Source: Meandrina meandrites | Lineage: Eukaryota; Cnidaria; Anthozoa; Scleractinia; Meandrinidae | DNA length: 64,000 nt | Direction of reading: 5' to 3' | Assembly (NCBI GenBank): GCA_963693305.1 | Contig: OY855903.1 | Span: forward strand, 32,393,598-32,457,597 | Notes under the pieces: model-generated | Database searches by the model: none | Seen by the model: the letters and a program-made list of their open reading frames with translations, nothing else | Told to the model about the DNA's origin: nothing | Position numbers and translations under genes: made by a program | Shown: positions 30,564 to 38,026 of the stretch, piece after piece | How positions within the stretch are numbered: position 1 is the first letter of the stretch | Layout of the letters: each line of letters begins with the position of its first letter

Positions 30564-32174
30564 TTACCTATAATAAGAATCATCTATTAAAACTAAACTT
30601 ACAACTGCTTTTTTTGCAATACCTGGGGGTGAGCTAAAAGGATTATGACCAAGTGCAACGAAATACATTCCCAAATAATCTCCCTCGTTTAATTTAATTC
30701 TTCGATCACCACTTAAACGGGGTGCCACATATTGGTAATTGATACCATGGATATTCCTTGTACTTTCAAATACTTTATGAGATATTGAATCGATGATAAA
30801 CTTCACACCTATTTTTTGAAAAGGCCTATCATGTTTGTCATTAGAAATTGCTAAACCATCAAGGAAGCAAGGAAATTGTACTAATACACGAAAGTCATTC
30901 CCGAATTTAACATATTTTCTATCACTTGGAGGATTCAATTGTTCCTTTATATCCCAAGTTCCAGGTATTATTATTTTAGGTCGGAAATCTTTAAACGCAT
31001 AACCGTTTAGATCTAAATCTTTTTGTAACCTGATTGTATCGTTGTCTATTGTGTAGCCTCGATCATAATTTTTTATTTGAAAAAAGTTCATATCTAAATT
31101 TGTTTGTAGAGTAAAATCACCGGAGGAATCGAGAAAGAAAACATCATCGTAAATAATTCCGTCTATATCTGATTGATACCCCTTTACACCGTAAATGATT
31201 AAAGCGGCCTTTTCACTAGGTGCTGAACCATCATAACCCGGATTTAAAATATCAAAATAGATAGTGTCGTCATTCTTATCTTTTAATTTGTAAGTATTAA
31301 AAATGATCCTTATATACGGAGGGTTATGGGTGGCAAAGCGTTTGGTGTGGTAGGTAATAGTACTGGAGGCCAACTTGTTTAAAGGGTTAAGAAACCAGTT
31401 TTGGTCGTTTTTGTTTTTAGGGTAAAAGAACTCAACACATATAGTGTACTCTCCTTCTTTTAGAGGTGTTTTATTCAACGCCAAACGCGAGTTGAAAGAA
31501 TTGTTACTTGTTTTTATAATGTTAAAAGTGTAAGCCTTTTTATTGACACTATGAAGGTTGGATGTAAAGTCTTCAACGGTAACAGAAGAAATATTGTTTA
31601 CAGCTGAAACACCAACCCTTTGGGTTAAAAAACCTAAGTCATTCTTTTTATGGGCGTGCCCAGTTGTAATTGCGGAGGAGCCCACATATTTTTTCATTGA
31701 AGTAAGATTGACAGCATCTTGATCGCCGACAGGATTTGCGAGCTGTTTGATTGCATGGTCGTTCATGACAATGTCACCAGTAACGCTAGCTGATGACATA
31801 TCCCCACTATCACCCTTTTCCCCTTTTTCACCTTTATCCCCCATAGCTCCTTTCGAACCCGCAGGTCCAGTTGCTCCAGTGGGTCCCGCGGGTCCTGTAG
31901 CTCCGGTTGGTCCCGTAGGTCCCGTTGCTCCCGCAGGGCCAGCAGGTCCGGTCGGTCCTTGTGAGCCTCTTTCGCCTTTTATTCCTTTTTCTCCAGCATC
32001 ACCTTTATCTCCTTTAGGACCTTGTGGGCCAGTATTGCCCTTATCACCTTTTTCACCTTTAGGACCACGCGCTCCAGTTGCGCCAGTTGGACCAGCAGGG
32101 CCGGCTTCCCCTCGGATTGAAGTAGACTCTTCATGTGTTTGAGTTGCACCCGTCGCACCGTTAAGATACCCCAT
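30564..32174 (-). CDS. Collagen-like fibre candidate, 536 aa
   Basis: After a short head, residues 22-124 are an uninterrupted run of about 34 Gly-X-Y triplets such as [10 protein letters not shown] and [10 protein letters not shown], which should form a collagen triple helix. Next comes [20 protein letters not shown] (residues 138-157) with KKYV, a register motif seen in tail-fibre and other trimeric fibre proteins. About 370 residues follow, rich in beta-type sequence and ending in a compact head ([18 protein letters not shown]). I infer a trimeric spike or fibre for host attachment. The start is set by ATATATAGAG directly upstream at 32175-32184. It lies two bases downstream of the ATPase gene on the same strand. 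Confidence 0.75.
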   Translation of the reverse strand: MGYLNGATGATQTHEESTSIRGEAGPAGPTGATGARGPKGEKGDKGNTGPQGPKGDKGDAGEKGIKGERGSQGPTGPAGPAGATGPTGPTGATGPAGPTGATGPAGSKGAMGDKGEKGEKGDSGDMSSASVTGDIVMNDHAIKQLANPVGDQDAVNLTSMKKYVGSSAITTGHAHKKNDLGFLTQRVGVSAVNNISSVTVEDFTSNLHSVNKKAYTFNIIKTSNNSFNSRLALNKTPLKEGEYTICVEFFYPKNKNDQNWFLNPLNKLASSTITYHTKRFATHNPPYIRIIFNTYKLKDKNDDTIYFDILNPGYDGSAPSEKAALIIYGVKGYQSDIDGIIYDDVFFLDSSGDFTLQTNLDMNFFQIKNYDRGYTIDNDTIRLQKDLDLNGYAFKDFRPKIIIPGTWDIKEQLNPPSDRKYVKFGNDFRVLVQFPCFLDGLAISNDKHDRPFQKIGVKFIIDSISHKVFESTRNIHGINYQYVAPRLSGDRRIKLNEGDYLGMYFVALGHNPFSSPPGIAKKAVVSLVLIDDSYYR

Positions 32175-32184
32175 CTCTATATAT
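32175..32184 (-). promoter_or_regulatory. TATATAG start motif of the fibre gene
   Basis: ATATATAGAG (minus strand) ends directly before the ATG. It lies within the end of the ATPase gene. Confidence 0.5.
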
Positions 32185-32809
32185 TTTCATCAAAATTTTT
32201 GAGTGTGGTTTTTTTTGGTTTGTCGTAGTATAAAAAAGAATATTTAGCATCGGTAGCCCTTTCAAGCAGCTCTCTGTCAATTCCCAATTCATCAGCAATA
32301 CGGTTATTTTCTCTGGGAAGAAAGTTGAAAATGCAAAAGTGGCTACAATTATCTCGGATGTTTTTGGGGACCTTAAAATAGCTTTGAGAAAGATAAATGA
32401 CGCTGCAATTGCGGTGGCGACCGTTGATAAAATAATCGATAATGTCGTTTTGGTTGCTTTCACAAACCATGTCATCGAAAATTACAATCTTTTGATTGTC
32501 AGTGGACAGCGTTTCCAAAGGAATAACATCGTTGGCGCCTTCAATAACATTATAGCCAGCCACAGGATTGACTCTTGTGTCGAAATCATCAATCATATAT
32601 TGGTACTTATCCTGATGCAGGTTCTTAGCGCAAAGGTAAATTTTGTCGTAGACCAACAGCCTGTAAAGCATATGCATGAGAATATTTGTCTTACCAGAGT
32701 TGCTTGGCCCGCAAATAAGCATCCGAAAGGTATCTGCTGGCATACAAGGGTGGCCTTGCTTGTAATTACTTTTCGTAGTCAAACTGGGGTCGTAATTGGG
32801 AATTTTCAT
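32177..32809 (-). CDS. FtsK/A32-type genome-packaging ATPase, 210 aa
   Basis: A P-loop GPSNSGKT (residues 34-41) and a Walker B strand IVIFDDM (108-114) are in the expected spacing, followed by [20 protein letters not shown], the sensor region of A32-like packaging ATPases. The enzyme would drive DNA into preformed capsids. The length of about 210 aa is typical for Polinton ATPases. It is divergently transcribed from the gene at 32838 across only 28 bases containing a TATATATA core usable in both directions. The frame is intact. Confidence 0.93.
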   Translation of the reverse strand: MKIPNYDPSLTTKSNYKQGHPCMPADTFRMLICGPSNSGKTNILMHMLYRLLVYDKIYLCAKNLHQDKYQYMIDDFDTRVNPVAGYNVIEGANDVIPLETLSTDNQKIVIFDDMVCESNQNDIIDYFINGRHRNCSVIYLSQSYFKVPKNIRDNCSHFCIFNFLPRENNRIADELGIDRELLERATDAKYSFLYYDKPKKTTLKNFDENI

Positions 32810-32818
32810 TTTTTTCTG

Positions 32819-32830
32819 TTATATATACGG
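32819..32830. promoter_or_regulatory. Shared bidirectional TATATATA start motif
   Basis: TTATATATACGG lies between the divergent ATPase (start 32809) and the gene starting at 32838. Confidence 0.55.
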
Positions 32831-32837
32831 CAAAAAT

Positions 32838-33737
32838 ATGTCCATGAAGAAGTGGCAAAAACTTGTCAGCGAAAAGGCTGAAGTTGAGCAGCAGAACGAC
32901 AAAATCCTCGCGGCAATAAAAAATAACAAAATCAATAAAGGGTTTAGCCTGGTTTCAGGTGAGGATTTGTTCAAACCTATCACATCGCGGCTTGACAAAC
33001 TCCAAGTAGGGGATAGCAACTCAGCTGCTGAGCCAAAAGAAGAAATCCCAGACTATGGTATGGATGAGTTTGATTTAAACAACCCCTTCGACGGAGATTT
33101 TAATCCGGATGCGGAAACTCCACCTCCAACACCATCACCATCACCTACACCATCACCTACACCAACACCAACACCATCACCAACATCATCACCACCACCA
33201 TCTCCTACATCAACACCGTTACCACCTTTAGCTGAAGAGGAAGAAATGGAATTAATGGAAGAAAGTGGGGCAAGCCCAGGGGAAAAACCAAGTAAATGGG
33301 GGGCACCACAAGAACTGGTTATCAAGGGATCAGAGTCAGTTGACCTGCAGACACTGAACAGGATGTTAACAGTAAATAAAGACAATCCGAACTATGTTGT
33401 AAAAAGCAAAGAATCAAAATTCCACGGCTACACAATGGCAAAAATAAGAAGGGCAAGAGATGAAATTCTTGAAAGGAGAAAAAAAGGGATTAAAATCCCC
33501 ATACAGCAGCTGATGCCCGATGTTGATGATGATGAACCCGACAGAGAAATGGAAGGAAGCGGAAGTGTTGATCCAAACGCTTTGGTTGAAAGGCTACACT
33601 TAAGCCTGGCGTCTATTCAGGCGGGCAACACTTCACTGAAGCTGAAAAAACAGGTCCAACAGATGTTGGGGTTGCTGGTAAAGCTAAAGGAAATAACACA
33701 AAAAGAAGCCCACAAAATTTTGGGAAGTATTATATAA
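32838..33737 (+). CDS. Polinton structural/scaffold-like protein with Pro-Thr-Ser linker, 299 aa
   Basis: I chose the ATG at 32838 over an earlier in-frame one because it follows the TATATATACGG motif. Residues 1-90 are charged and end in an acidic patch (PDYGMDEFDLNN). Residues 94-130 are a low-complexity P/T/S linker (PTPSPSPTPSP). Residues 150-299 contain WGAPQELVIKG, ESKFHGYTMAKIRRAR and a helical C-terminus. No enzyme motif is visible. Its place at the head of the capsid gene cluster suggests a virion or assembly protein. A copy of the 15-bp near-palindrome lies inside it at 33015-33029. Confidence 0.7.
   Translation: MSMKKWQKLVSEKAEVEQQNDKILAAIKNNKINKGFSLVSGEDLFKPITSRLDKLQVGDSNSAAEPKEEIPDYGMDEFDLNNPFDGDFNPDAETPPPTPSPSPTPSPTPTPTPSPTSSPPPSPTSTPLPPLAEEEEMELMEESGASPGEKPSKWGAPQELVIKGSESVDLQTLNRMLTVNKDNPNYVVKSKESKFHGYTMAKIRRARDEILERRKKGIKIPIQQLMPDVDDDEPDREMEGSGSVDPNALVERLHLSLASIQAGNTSLKLKKQVQQMLGLLVKLKEITQKEAHKILGSII
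33015..33029. repeat. 15-bp near-palindrome, copy 1
   Basis: AGCAACTCAGCTGCT, one mismatch from the AGCAACTCAGTTGCT core. It is inside coding sequence, where it encodes S-N-S-A-A. Confidence 0.8.
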
Positions 33738-33738
33738 G
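33729..33738 (+). promoter_or_regulatory. TATATAAG start motif of the minor capsid gene
   Basis: ATTATATAAG overlaps the stop of the preceding gene and ends four bases before the ATG at 33743. Confidence 0.55.
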
Positions 33739-33742
33739 CAAC

Positions 33743-34522
33743 ATGTCAACCCATTTTCATTTCAACCTGTTGCTCGACTCGCAGCTGGCCAAACAAAACA
33801 ACGCCAACAGCAAGTCACATGACTTTACAATTAACTTTGACCCGCCAATCGCTTTAGAACCCTTCAAAAAGTACAAGGCGGCGTTAAATGAGCTGGTATC
33901 TATGTCTTATTCGTGGTACAACATCGCGAAACGGTACAACAACAACGAATTCAAATGGCGGAAAAAAACAGAGAACTGGAAAACCGTGACAATTCCGGAT
34001 GGAATGTATGATTACAACGGTCTCAACACCACCATTCAGGCACTAATCGGAAGAGTGGATCCCAAGGATGAAAAATCCAAGTTTATTTTTCAGCTGTATT
34101 TTCACACCACAACGTATCGGGCGGTTATTTTGTTGGAGGACGGCTATGAGCTTGACCTAAGTGGAGGTGAATTTGCTGCGTTGCTGGGTTTTGACAAGAA
34201 AACAATAGACGGAGCGAACAATAGGAGCGACCACGTGCCAAATATAACAAGAGGCGTCGACTGGATCTACGTCCATTGTGATCTCATTACAAGGGCTGTG
34301 GACAACATCGGGGGTGACGTTATGTTCTCTTTTTCAACCGCTGAACTCACCGTCAGCTACCCCTTTTCAAAAGAGCCCCACCGCCTCCTGTGGCACCCGG
34401 TGAACAAAAATAGAATCAATAGCATAAATATCAAAATCACGGACGGGCGCAACAACATTATAGATCTGAATGACCAAGACGTGGCTTTAAGCATCATCAT
34501 TGAAGAAGAAAAAGAAAAATAA
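33743..34522 (+). CDS. Minor capsid (penton-like) protein, 259 aa
   Basis: The N-terminus HFHFNLLLDSQLAKQN followed by DFTINFDPPIALEPFKKYKA and MSYSWYNIAKRYNNNEFKW is the hallmark start of Polinton minor capsid proteins. IPDGMYDYNGLNTTIQ follows near residues 88-103. These are single-jelly-roll proteins that form pentamers at capsid vertices. The length fits. The gene is directly upstream of a core-like protein and two genes before the major capsid protein. The stop overlaps the region just before the next ATG by a short spacer. Confidence 0.87.
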   Translation: MSTHFHFNLLLDSQLAKQNNANSKSHDFTINFDPPIALEPFKKYKAALNELVSMSYSWYNIAKRYNNNEFKWRKKTENWKTVTIPDGMYDYNGLNTTIQALIGRVDPKDEKSKFIFQLYFHTTTYRAVILLEDGYELDLSGGEFAALLGFDKKTIDGANNRSDHVPNITRGVDWIYVHCDLITRAVDNIGGDVMFSFSTAELTVSYPFSKEPHRLLWHPVNKNRINSINIKITDGRNNIIDLNDQDVALSIIIEEEKEK

Positions 34523-34541
34523 TTTACACATAAGTATAATA

Positions 34542-35051
34542 ATGAATCACCCGAGCGAGTGGGCGAGATATTATGACACGCCAAACGGAACATACAGATA
34601 CAGACACAAAGGTACGGGGGTTGTTAGAGACACCCTGATGAATATAGGAAAGCGGTTCAAAAAGAAGGTCACCCGTCAGACGTTGGAGAAGGCTGTAAAT
34701 GAAGCCTCGAAACAAATGCTGAAAAAAGCTGCAGAAAAAGCAGAAGAAAAAGCGGCTGACAAGATACAAGCGGTTTTGCGAAATAGCAACTCAGTTGCTG
34801 TTCCACGCCCTAAGAGTAAAAAGACCCCAAGTGTAAAACCCAAGAGTAAAAAGACCCCAAGCGTAAAACCAAAGGGTAAAAAGACCCCACCACAGAAACT
34901 TAGTACCGAGTCGCGGCAGAAACTGAAGAAGATGCTAAGTGGGGCACCTAAAACTAAACTAAGCGGGGATTCACGGAAAAAGTTGCAACAGATTTTAAAT
35001 GCGGGTCGGGCTGCAAGGTTGAAAGTAAACCAATTGATAGCGGAAAATTAA
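34542..35051 (+). CDS. Lys-rich core-like protein with KSKKTP repeats, 169 aa
   Basis: The start is placed at 34542, the first ATG after the upstream stop; an earlier in-frame ATG lies inside the preceding gene. The N-terminus WARYYDTPNGTYRYRHKGTG is followed by a helical segment (residues 35-75) and three tandem units of PSVKPKSKKT type (near residues 90-115). A further basic tail contains paired motifs LSTESRQKLKKML and LSGDSRKKLQQIL. High Lys content and repeats suggest DNA condensation inside the virion, like adenoviral core proteins, but this is inferred from composition only. Confidence 0.65.
   Translation: MNHPSEWARYYDTPNGTYRYRHKGTGVVRDTLMNIGKRFKKKVTRQTLEKAVNEASKQMLKKAAEKAEEKAADKIQAVLRNSNSVAVPRPKSKKTPSVKPKSKKTPSVKPKGKKTPPQKLSTESRQKLKKMLSGAPKTKLSGDSRKKLQQILNAGRAARLKVNQLIAEN
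34785..34799. repeat. 15-bp near-palindrome, copy 2
   Basis: AGCAACTCAGTTGCT, inside the Lys-rich core gene, where it encodes S-N-S-V-A. Confidence 0.85.
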
Positions 35052-35067
35052 AATAATTTTTTAAAAA

Positions 35068-35077
35068 GATATATAGG
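35068..35077 (+). promoter_or_regulatory. TATATAGG start motif of the major capsid gene
   Basis: GATATATAGG seven bases before the ATG at 35085, preceded by an A/T run AATTTTTTAAAAA as in the other copies. Confidence 0.6.
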
Positions 35078-35084
35078 ACGCAAG

Positions 35085-36350
35085 ATGTTCAGAAGCCACA
35101 AACATTTGGAAAAAACAGAGTATGTTCGTATCATGTTAGACAAACCGATCACTATCCCGGGAAACGATCAGCACCAGGTAAAAACAAACTATAAATTCAC
35201 ACTCACCGACCGAGACAACTGGTTTGACTGGTATAACGCCTACTTCCGGGCTGATTTCACTTTCGAGGTAACCGCGGATGGCGCGCAAGTTGCAGCAGAC
35301 GTCCGGGCAGCGCCCATTAACGGCTCATTTTCACTGATAAACAAACTTGTGGTAAAATCATCGGGCAAAAACATTTACAACGTAGACAACATTCACAAGC
35401 TCATATTCATAAAGAACTTGTTGGATTTTTCTGATGACTTTGCGAGGAGTGCAGCGAAAGATCAGTTTTGGTATTTAGATACAGATAATAGCAATGTGAC
35501 AGCCGTCGCTGCCACTAACCAAGGAATCAGACAAAGAGGCTTGCTTGCCCACGCCGGCCTCACGGTTGAAACCCTCATACCGCTTAACAGGTACTCATTT
35601 TTCGAAGAGCTGAGTGACAAGCTTCTTCCCCCCATGCAGATGGAGTTCGAAATTGAGCTACAATCGGATGCAGAGCTGATTTGGCAAAATGATGGCACCG
35701 ATCGCAGGATAGTGGTGAGAAACTTCGAGCTGTGGGTTCCAATGCTGCGTTTTACCAGCGAAGGACAGAAGCTCGCAAACGAAAACTTTTTGAAACCTCA
35801 GAAATGGACGTACCTTAATGAAATGATCCAACCCAGCAGCAGCCGGCGTGACGCTTTCGGACAGTGGCAGATAAATCCTGGTATAAAGGATGCCAAACAT
35901 GTTTTCATTTTCATTCAACAGTCAAGGAAAAAGGACTCCGCGGCTCAAAACCCCTACTTCTTTGACACCTTTAACATTGACGGAGACAATTCAGCCAAGC
36001 TAGCGACCTGCCGGCTACAGTATGGCTCTTCACAGTACTATCCGGAGCTGGAGTACGACGAAAACTTCAAACTGCGCATTCTTAATGACTTAAAAAACTA
36101 CCGGTACCGCAAAAACGACTACAACACCGGTGTTCAGCTTCAGCCCAACAACTTCAAGGATTTATACCCAGTACTCTATTTCGACCTACGTGAAAACAAG
36201 GATAACATGACCAACGACCCGAAGCAGATGGTTTTCCACTACAGGCTCAACGAGGTGGCCAACGCGCAAGACTACACCATTTATGCAGGAATTTTGTACG
36301 AGTCCGAATTTGTTCTCAAGCAGGTGGGTAATGAGCTGGTGATGGTATAA
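35085..36350 (+). CDS. Major capsid protein, double jelly-roll, 421 aa
   Basis: The sequence has landmarks of Polinton/adintovirus hexon-like proteins: NWFDWYNAYFRADFTFEV near residues 46-63, LINKLVVKSSGKNIYNVDNI near 85-104, and YRYKNDYNTG-type and YAGILYESEFVL segments at the end (the latter near 400-411). The fold is expected to be two vertical jelly rolls forming trimers that tile the capsid. The length is at the short end for Polinton capsid proteins, closer to adintovirus hexons. The frame is intact. The fold was inferred from motif recall and was not modelled. Confidence 0.88.
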   Translation: MFRSHKHLEKTEYVRIMLDKPITIPGNDQHQVKTNYKFTLTDRDNWFDWYNAYFRADFTFEVTADGAQVAADVRAAPINGSFSLINKLVVKSSGKNIYNVDNIHKLIFIKNLLDFSDDFARSAAKDQFWYLDTDNSNVTAVAATNQGIRQRGLLAHAGLTVETLIPLNRYSFFEELSDKLLPPMQMEFEIELQSDAELIWQNDGTDRRIVVRNFELWVPMLRFTSEGQKLANENFLKPQKWTYLNEMIQPSSSRRDAFGQWQINPGIKDAKHVFIFIQQSRKKDSAAQNPYFFDTFNIDGDNSAKLATCRLQYGSSQYYPELEYDENFKLRILNDLKNYRYRKNDYNTGVQLQPNNFKDLYPVLYFDLRENKDNMTNDPKQMVFHYRLNEVANAQDYTIYAGILYESEFVLKQVGNELVMV

Positions 36351-36465
36351 AAGTGAAAAATTTTGTATGAAATATAAGAGATGCCGCATGCGCTGAAAAA
36401 AGAATGTTTGGAGGTGGAGTTGCTGATACCCCAAAGTGAAATAATTTTTGTATGAAATATAAGAA
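36351..36465 (+). repeat. Duplicated start region with a gene-fragment copy
   Basis: AAGTGAAAAATTTTGTATG and a GAAATATAAG motif occur at 36351-36378 and again, nearly identical, at 36434-36463. Between them, 36390-36421 is an exact 32-base copy of 37673-37704 from the zinc-ribbon gene downstream. The first motif would drive a 24-codon mini-frame starting at 36381, probably a relic. Confidence 0.75.
36454..36463 (+). promoter_or_regulatory. ATATAAG start motif
   Basis: GAAATATAAG two bases before the ATG at 36466; a copy is at 36369-36378. Confidence 0.5.
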
Positions 36466-36936
36466 ATGACGACTTACTATCCGCACAAGATTTCACTTTC
36501 AGACGGGCAGAAGGTAAGCCTCGCGCGGGCCTTTGGGTCAGGAGAAGCAGTTACGCTCAGATTTAAAAATGAAGCTATAACCGGCGGTAGCGACACTTTG
36601 CACTTGACCGCCAGGCAGATCAAAAAAATAGAGCGCGCTATCAAAAACAAAACGGGCGTGGACATAGACATGAGCAAGACACAAATCAGACATGTGCGCA
36701 ACTTGACCGCCAGGCAGATCAAAAAAATAGAGCGCGCTATCAAAAACAAAACAGGCATGGACATAGACATGAGCAAGACACAAATCAGATATGTGCGCAA
36801 GCTGGCGAATGGTGCAGGCATGCGGGTAAAACCCCCAACAGGAGGAAAGGGAATGCGCATCAATCCTCCACCATATATGCGCCCACCACCATTTATAGGT
36901 TCTTGGGGTGACCAAAAAAAAGCCCGCCTTCGTTGA
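36466..36936 (+). CDS. Virion-like protein with 39-residue tandem duplication and PPPY tail, 156 aa
   Basis: A beta-type N-terminus (YYPHKISLSDGQKVSLARAF) is followed by a unit LTARQIKKIERAIKNKTG...DMSKTQIR present twice, starting at residues 47 and 80 with a period of about 33 codons; the DNA copies are nearly identical, so the duplication is recent. The C-terminus is Gly/Pro rich with INPPPYMRPPPFIGSW. PPPY is a PPxY-type motif known to recruit NEDD4-family ubiquitin ligases in several virus groups, including adenovirus protein VI. The gene overlaps the protease gene by 29 bases. The function is unproven; an inner capsid or cement role is plausible. Confidence 0.65.
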   Translation: MTTYYPHKISLSDGQKVSLARAFGSGEAVTLRFKNEAITGGSDTLHLTARQIKKIERAIKNKTGVDIDMSKTQIRHVRNLTARQIKKIERAIKNKTGMDIDMSKTQIRYVRKLANGAGMRVKPPTGGKGMRINPPPYMRPPPFIGSWGDQKKARLR

Positions 36937-37378
36937 TGTCCCCTTAACTGATTATGACTTGCAGCGATGGTGCCAATACTTGAAAATCCCCATCAAAGGT
37001 ATATTTGCGAGAGACGAGATCCACGTGAAAAACCACTCCCCTTGTATAATCAACATGGATGATCTTGGAGGGCCAGGCACCCATTGGGTATGCTGCTGGG
37101 GATCAGCAACTGAGTTGCTACCTGAATACTTTGACTCTTTCGGTTTACCCCCACCCGCGGAATGGGAAATTGAGTTGATTCTTGAAGGTAAAAAGACCTT
37201 TCTACGAAATGACAACCAGCTTCAGTGGGAATCCAGTGTGCGCTGCGGCTACTACTGTTTGCTTTTCCTGAATGAGCGTAACAAAGGGCGGTCGTTTCGA
37301 GATATTTTGAGCATGTTTTCTGAAAATACGCGCGCCAACGAGGCTGTGGTGAAGGATTATTTTACACATAATGTATAA
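36908..37378 (+). CDS. Adenain-like cysteine protease, 156 aa
   Basis: The catalytic pattern of adenovirus-type (C5/Ulp1-like) proteases is complete: His59 in GTHWVCCW, Asp76 in YFDSFG, Gln106 in QLQWESS (oxyanion hole) and Cys113 in VRCGYYC, with Gln-to-Cys spacing of seven as in adenain. These enzymes mature capsid proteins during assembly. The length is short but typical for Polinton proteases. The start overlaps the preceding gene by 29 bases in another frame. A copy of the 15-bp near-palindrome lies inside at 37105-37119. Confidence 0.93.
   Translation: MTKKKPAFVDVPLTDYDLQRWCQYLKIPIKGIFARDEIHVKNHSPCIINMDDLGGPGTHWVCCWGSATELLPEYFDSFGLPPPAEWEIELILEGKKTFLRNDNQLQWESSVRCGYYCLLFLNERNKGRSFRDILSMFSENTRANEAVVKDYFTHNV
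37105..37119. repeat. 15-bp near-palindrome, copy 3
   Basis: AGCAACTGAGTTGCT, the reverse complement of the core, inside the protease gene, where it encodes A-T-E-L-L in a different phase from copies 1 and 2. Confidence 0.85.
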
Positions 37379-37415
37379 GTGGGGTATCAACCCCACACCC
37401 CAGTGAATTTTGCTA

Positions 37416-37425
37416 GTTATATAGG
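37416..37425 (+). promoter_or_regulatory. TATATAGG start motif
   Basis: GTTATATAGG directly before the ATG at 37426, within GAATTTTGCTAGTTATATAG. The same arrangement precedes 38027. Confidence 0.6.
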
Positions 37426-37998
37426 ATGGATGTTTACTGTGTGAAAGAAAAGCGCTTCACACCCAATGTGGTGGGAAGTGAAAAAATTACAACCGCAAAA
37501 AACGGCAGAAGACTGCTTAAAGTAAAATGCGCCAGCTGCGGCATTACCAAGACAAGATTCGTTTCTAATAAAACGCAAAGTGGTGCTGCTCAAGAAGGAG
37601 GTAATATTTTGGATCCGATATTTAAGTGGACCAGAAGTGGTTTACCCAAAAAGAAGAGAGAAGAACTTGCTCGCGCTGAAAAAAGAATGTTTGGAGGTGG
37701 AGTTTTTGATACAGTTGGAAATACAGCAGCTGAAGCTTTCTTTGAGTACGGAGTTCCTTATTTAGCAAAGCAAGGTGTGAAACAAGGTAGATACTTTGCA
37801 AGCGAGTTTCTGAGACAACCAGAGTATCAGAAGAAGTTAGCCAATAAAGCCAAACCAATCGCGAGAAAAGCTGTTAATTACACAATTGATGCTTTGTCTG
37901 GGGATTTGTTGACTAAAGCCTCAAACAGATTAAGACCAAAAGATATGATACCGGGAAATAAGTTGAAAGGTGGGTGTCACGCAGCGGCCCAAAGTTGA
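37426..37998 (+). CDS. Zinc-ribbon (DUF5679-like) virion-type protein, 190 aa
   Basis: Residues 1-46 form a zinc ribbon: YCVKEKRF, then NGRRLLKVKCASCGITKTRF, similar to DUF5679-type ribbons found at the start of many Polinton and giant-virus proteins. The first ribbon position has a single Cys (Cys5) with Lys/Glu where a CxxC is usual, so zinc binding may be altered. The rest has KRMFGGGVFDTVGNTAAEAF and a helical basic C-terminus. The gene is a tandem paralogue of the phospholipase gene at 38027 over its first 50 codons. It probably encodes a minor virion component. Confidence 0.65.
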   Translation: MDVYCVKEKRFTPNVVGSEKITTAKNGRRLLKVKCASCGITKTRFVSNKTQSGAAQEGGNILDPIFKWTRSGLPKKKREELARAEKRMFGGGVFDTVGNTAAEAFFEYGVPYLAKQGVKQGRYFASEFLRQPEYQKKLANKAKPIARKAVNYTIDALSGDLLTKASNRLRPKDMIPGNKLKGGCHAAAQS

Positions 37999-38012
37999 AA
38001 TGATTTTTGCTA

Positions 38013-38022
38013 ATTATATAGG
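38013..38022 (+). promoter_or_regulatory. TATATAGG start motif
   Basis: ATTATATAGG four bases before the ATG at 38027, within TTTTTGCTAATTATATAG. Confidence 0.6.
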
Positions 38023-38026
38023 AAGG

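Noticed and set aside
31747..32142. Pro-rich 131-codon frame opposite the collagen-like region
   Set aside because: It is the antisense shadow of the Gly-X-Y repeats.
32339..32881. 180-codon frame opposite the packaging ATPase
   Set aside because: It is antisense to a conserved ATPase with intact Walker motifs.
33053..33385. Asp/Gly-rich frame opposite the Pro-Thr-Ser linker
   Set aside because: It mirrors the low-complexity linker on the other strand.
36477..36915. Two long minus-strand frames opposite the duplicated virion-like gene
   Set aside because: They carry the same tandem duplication in antisense, with Cys/Leu-rich composition and no motif.
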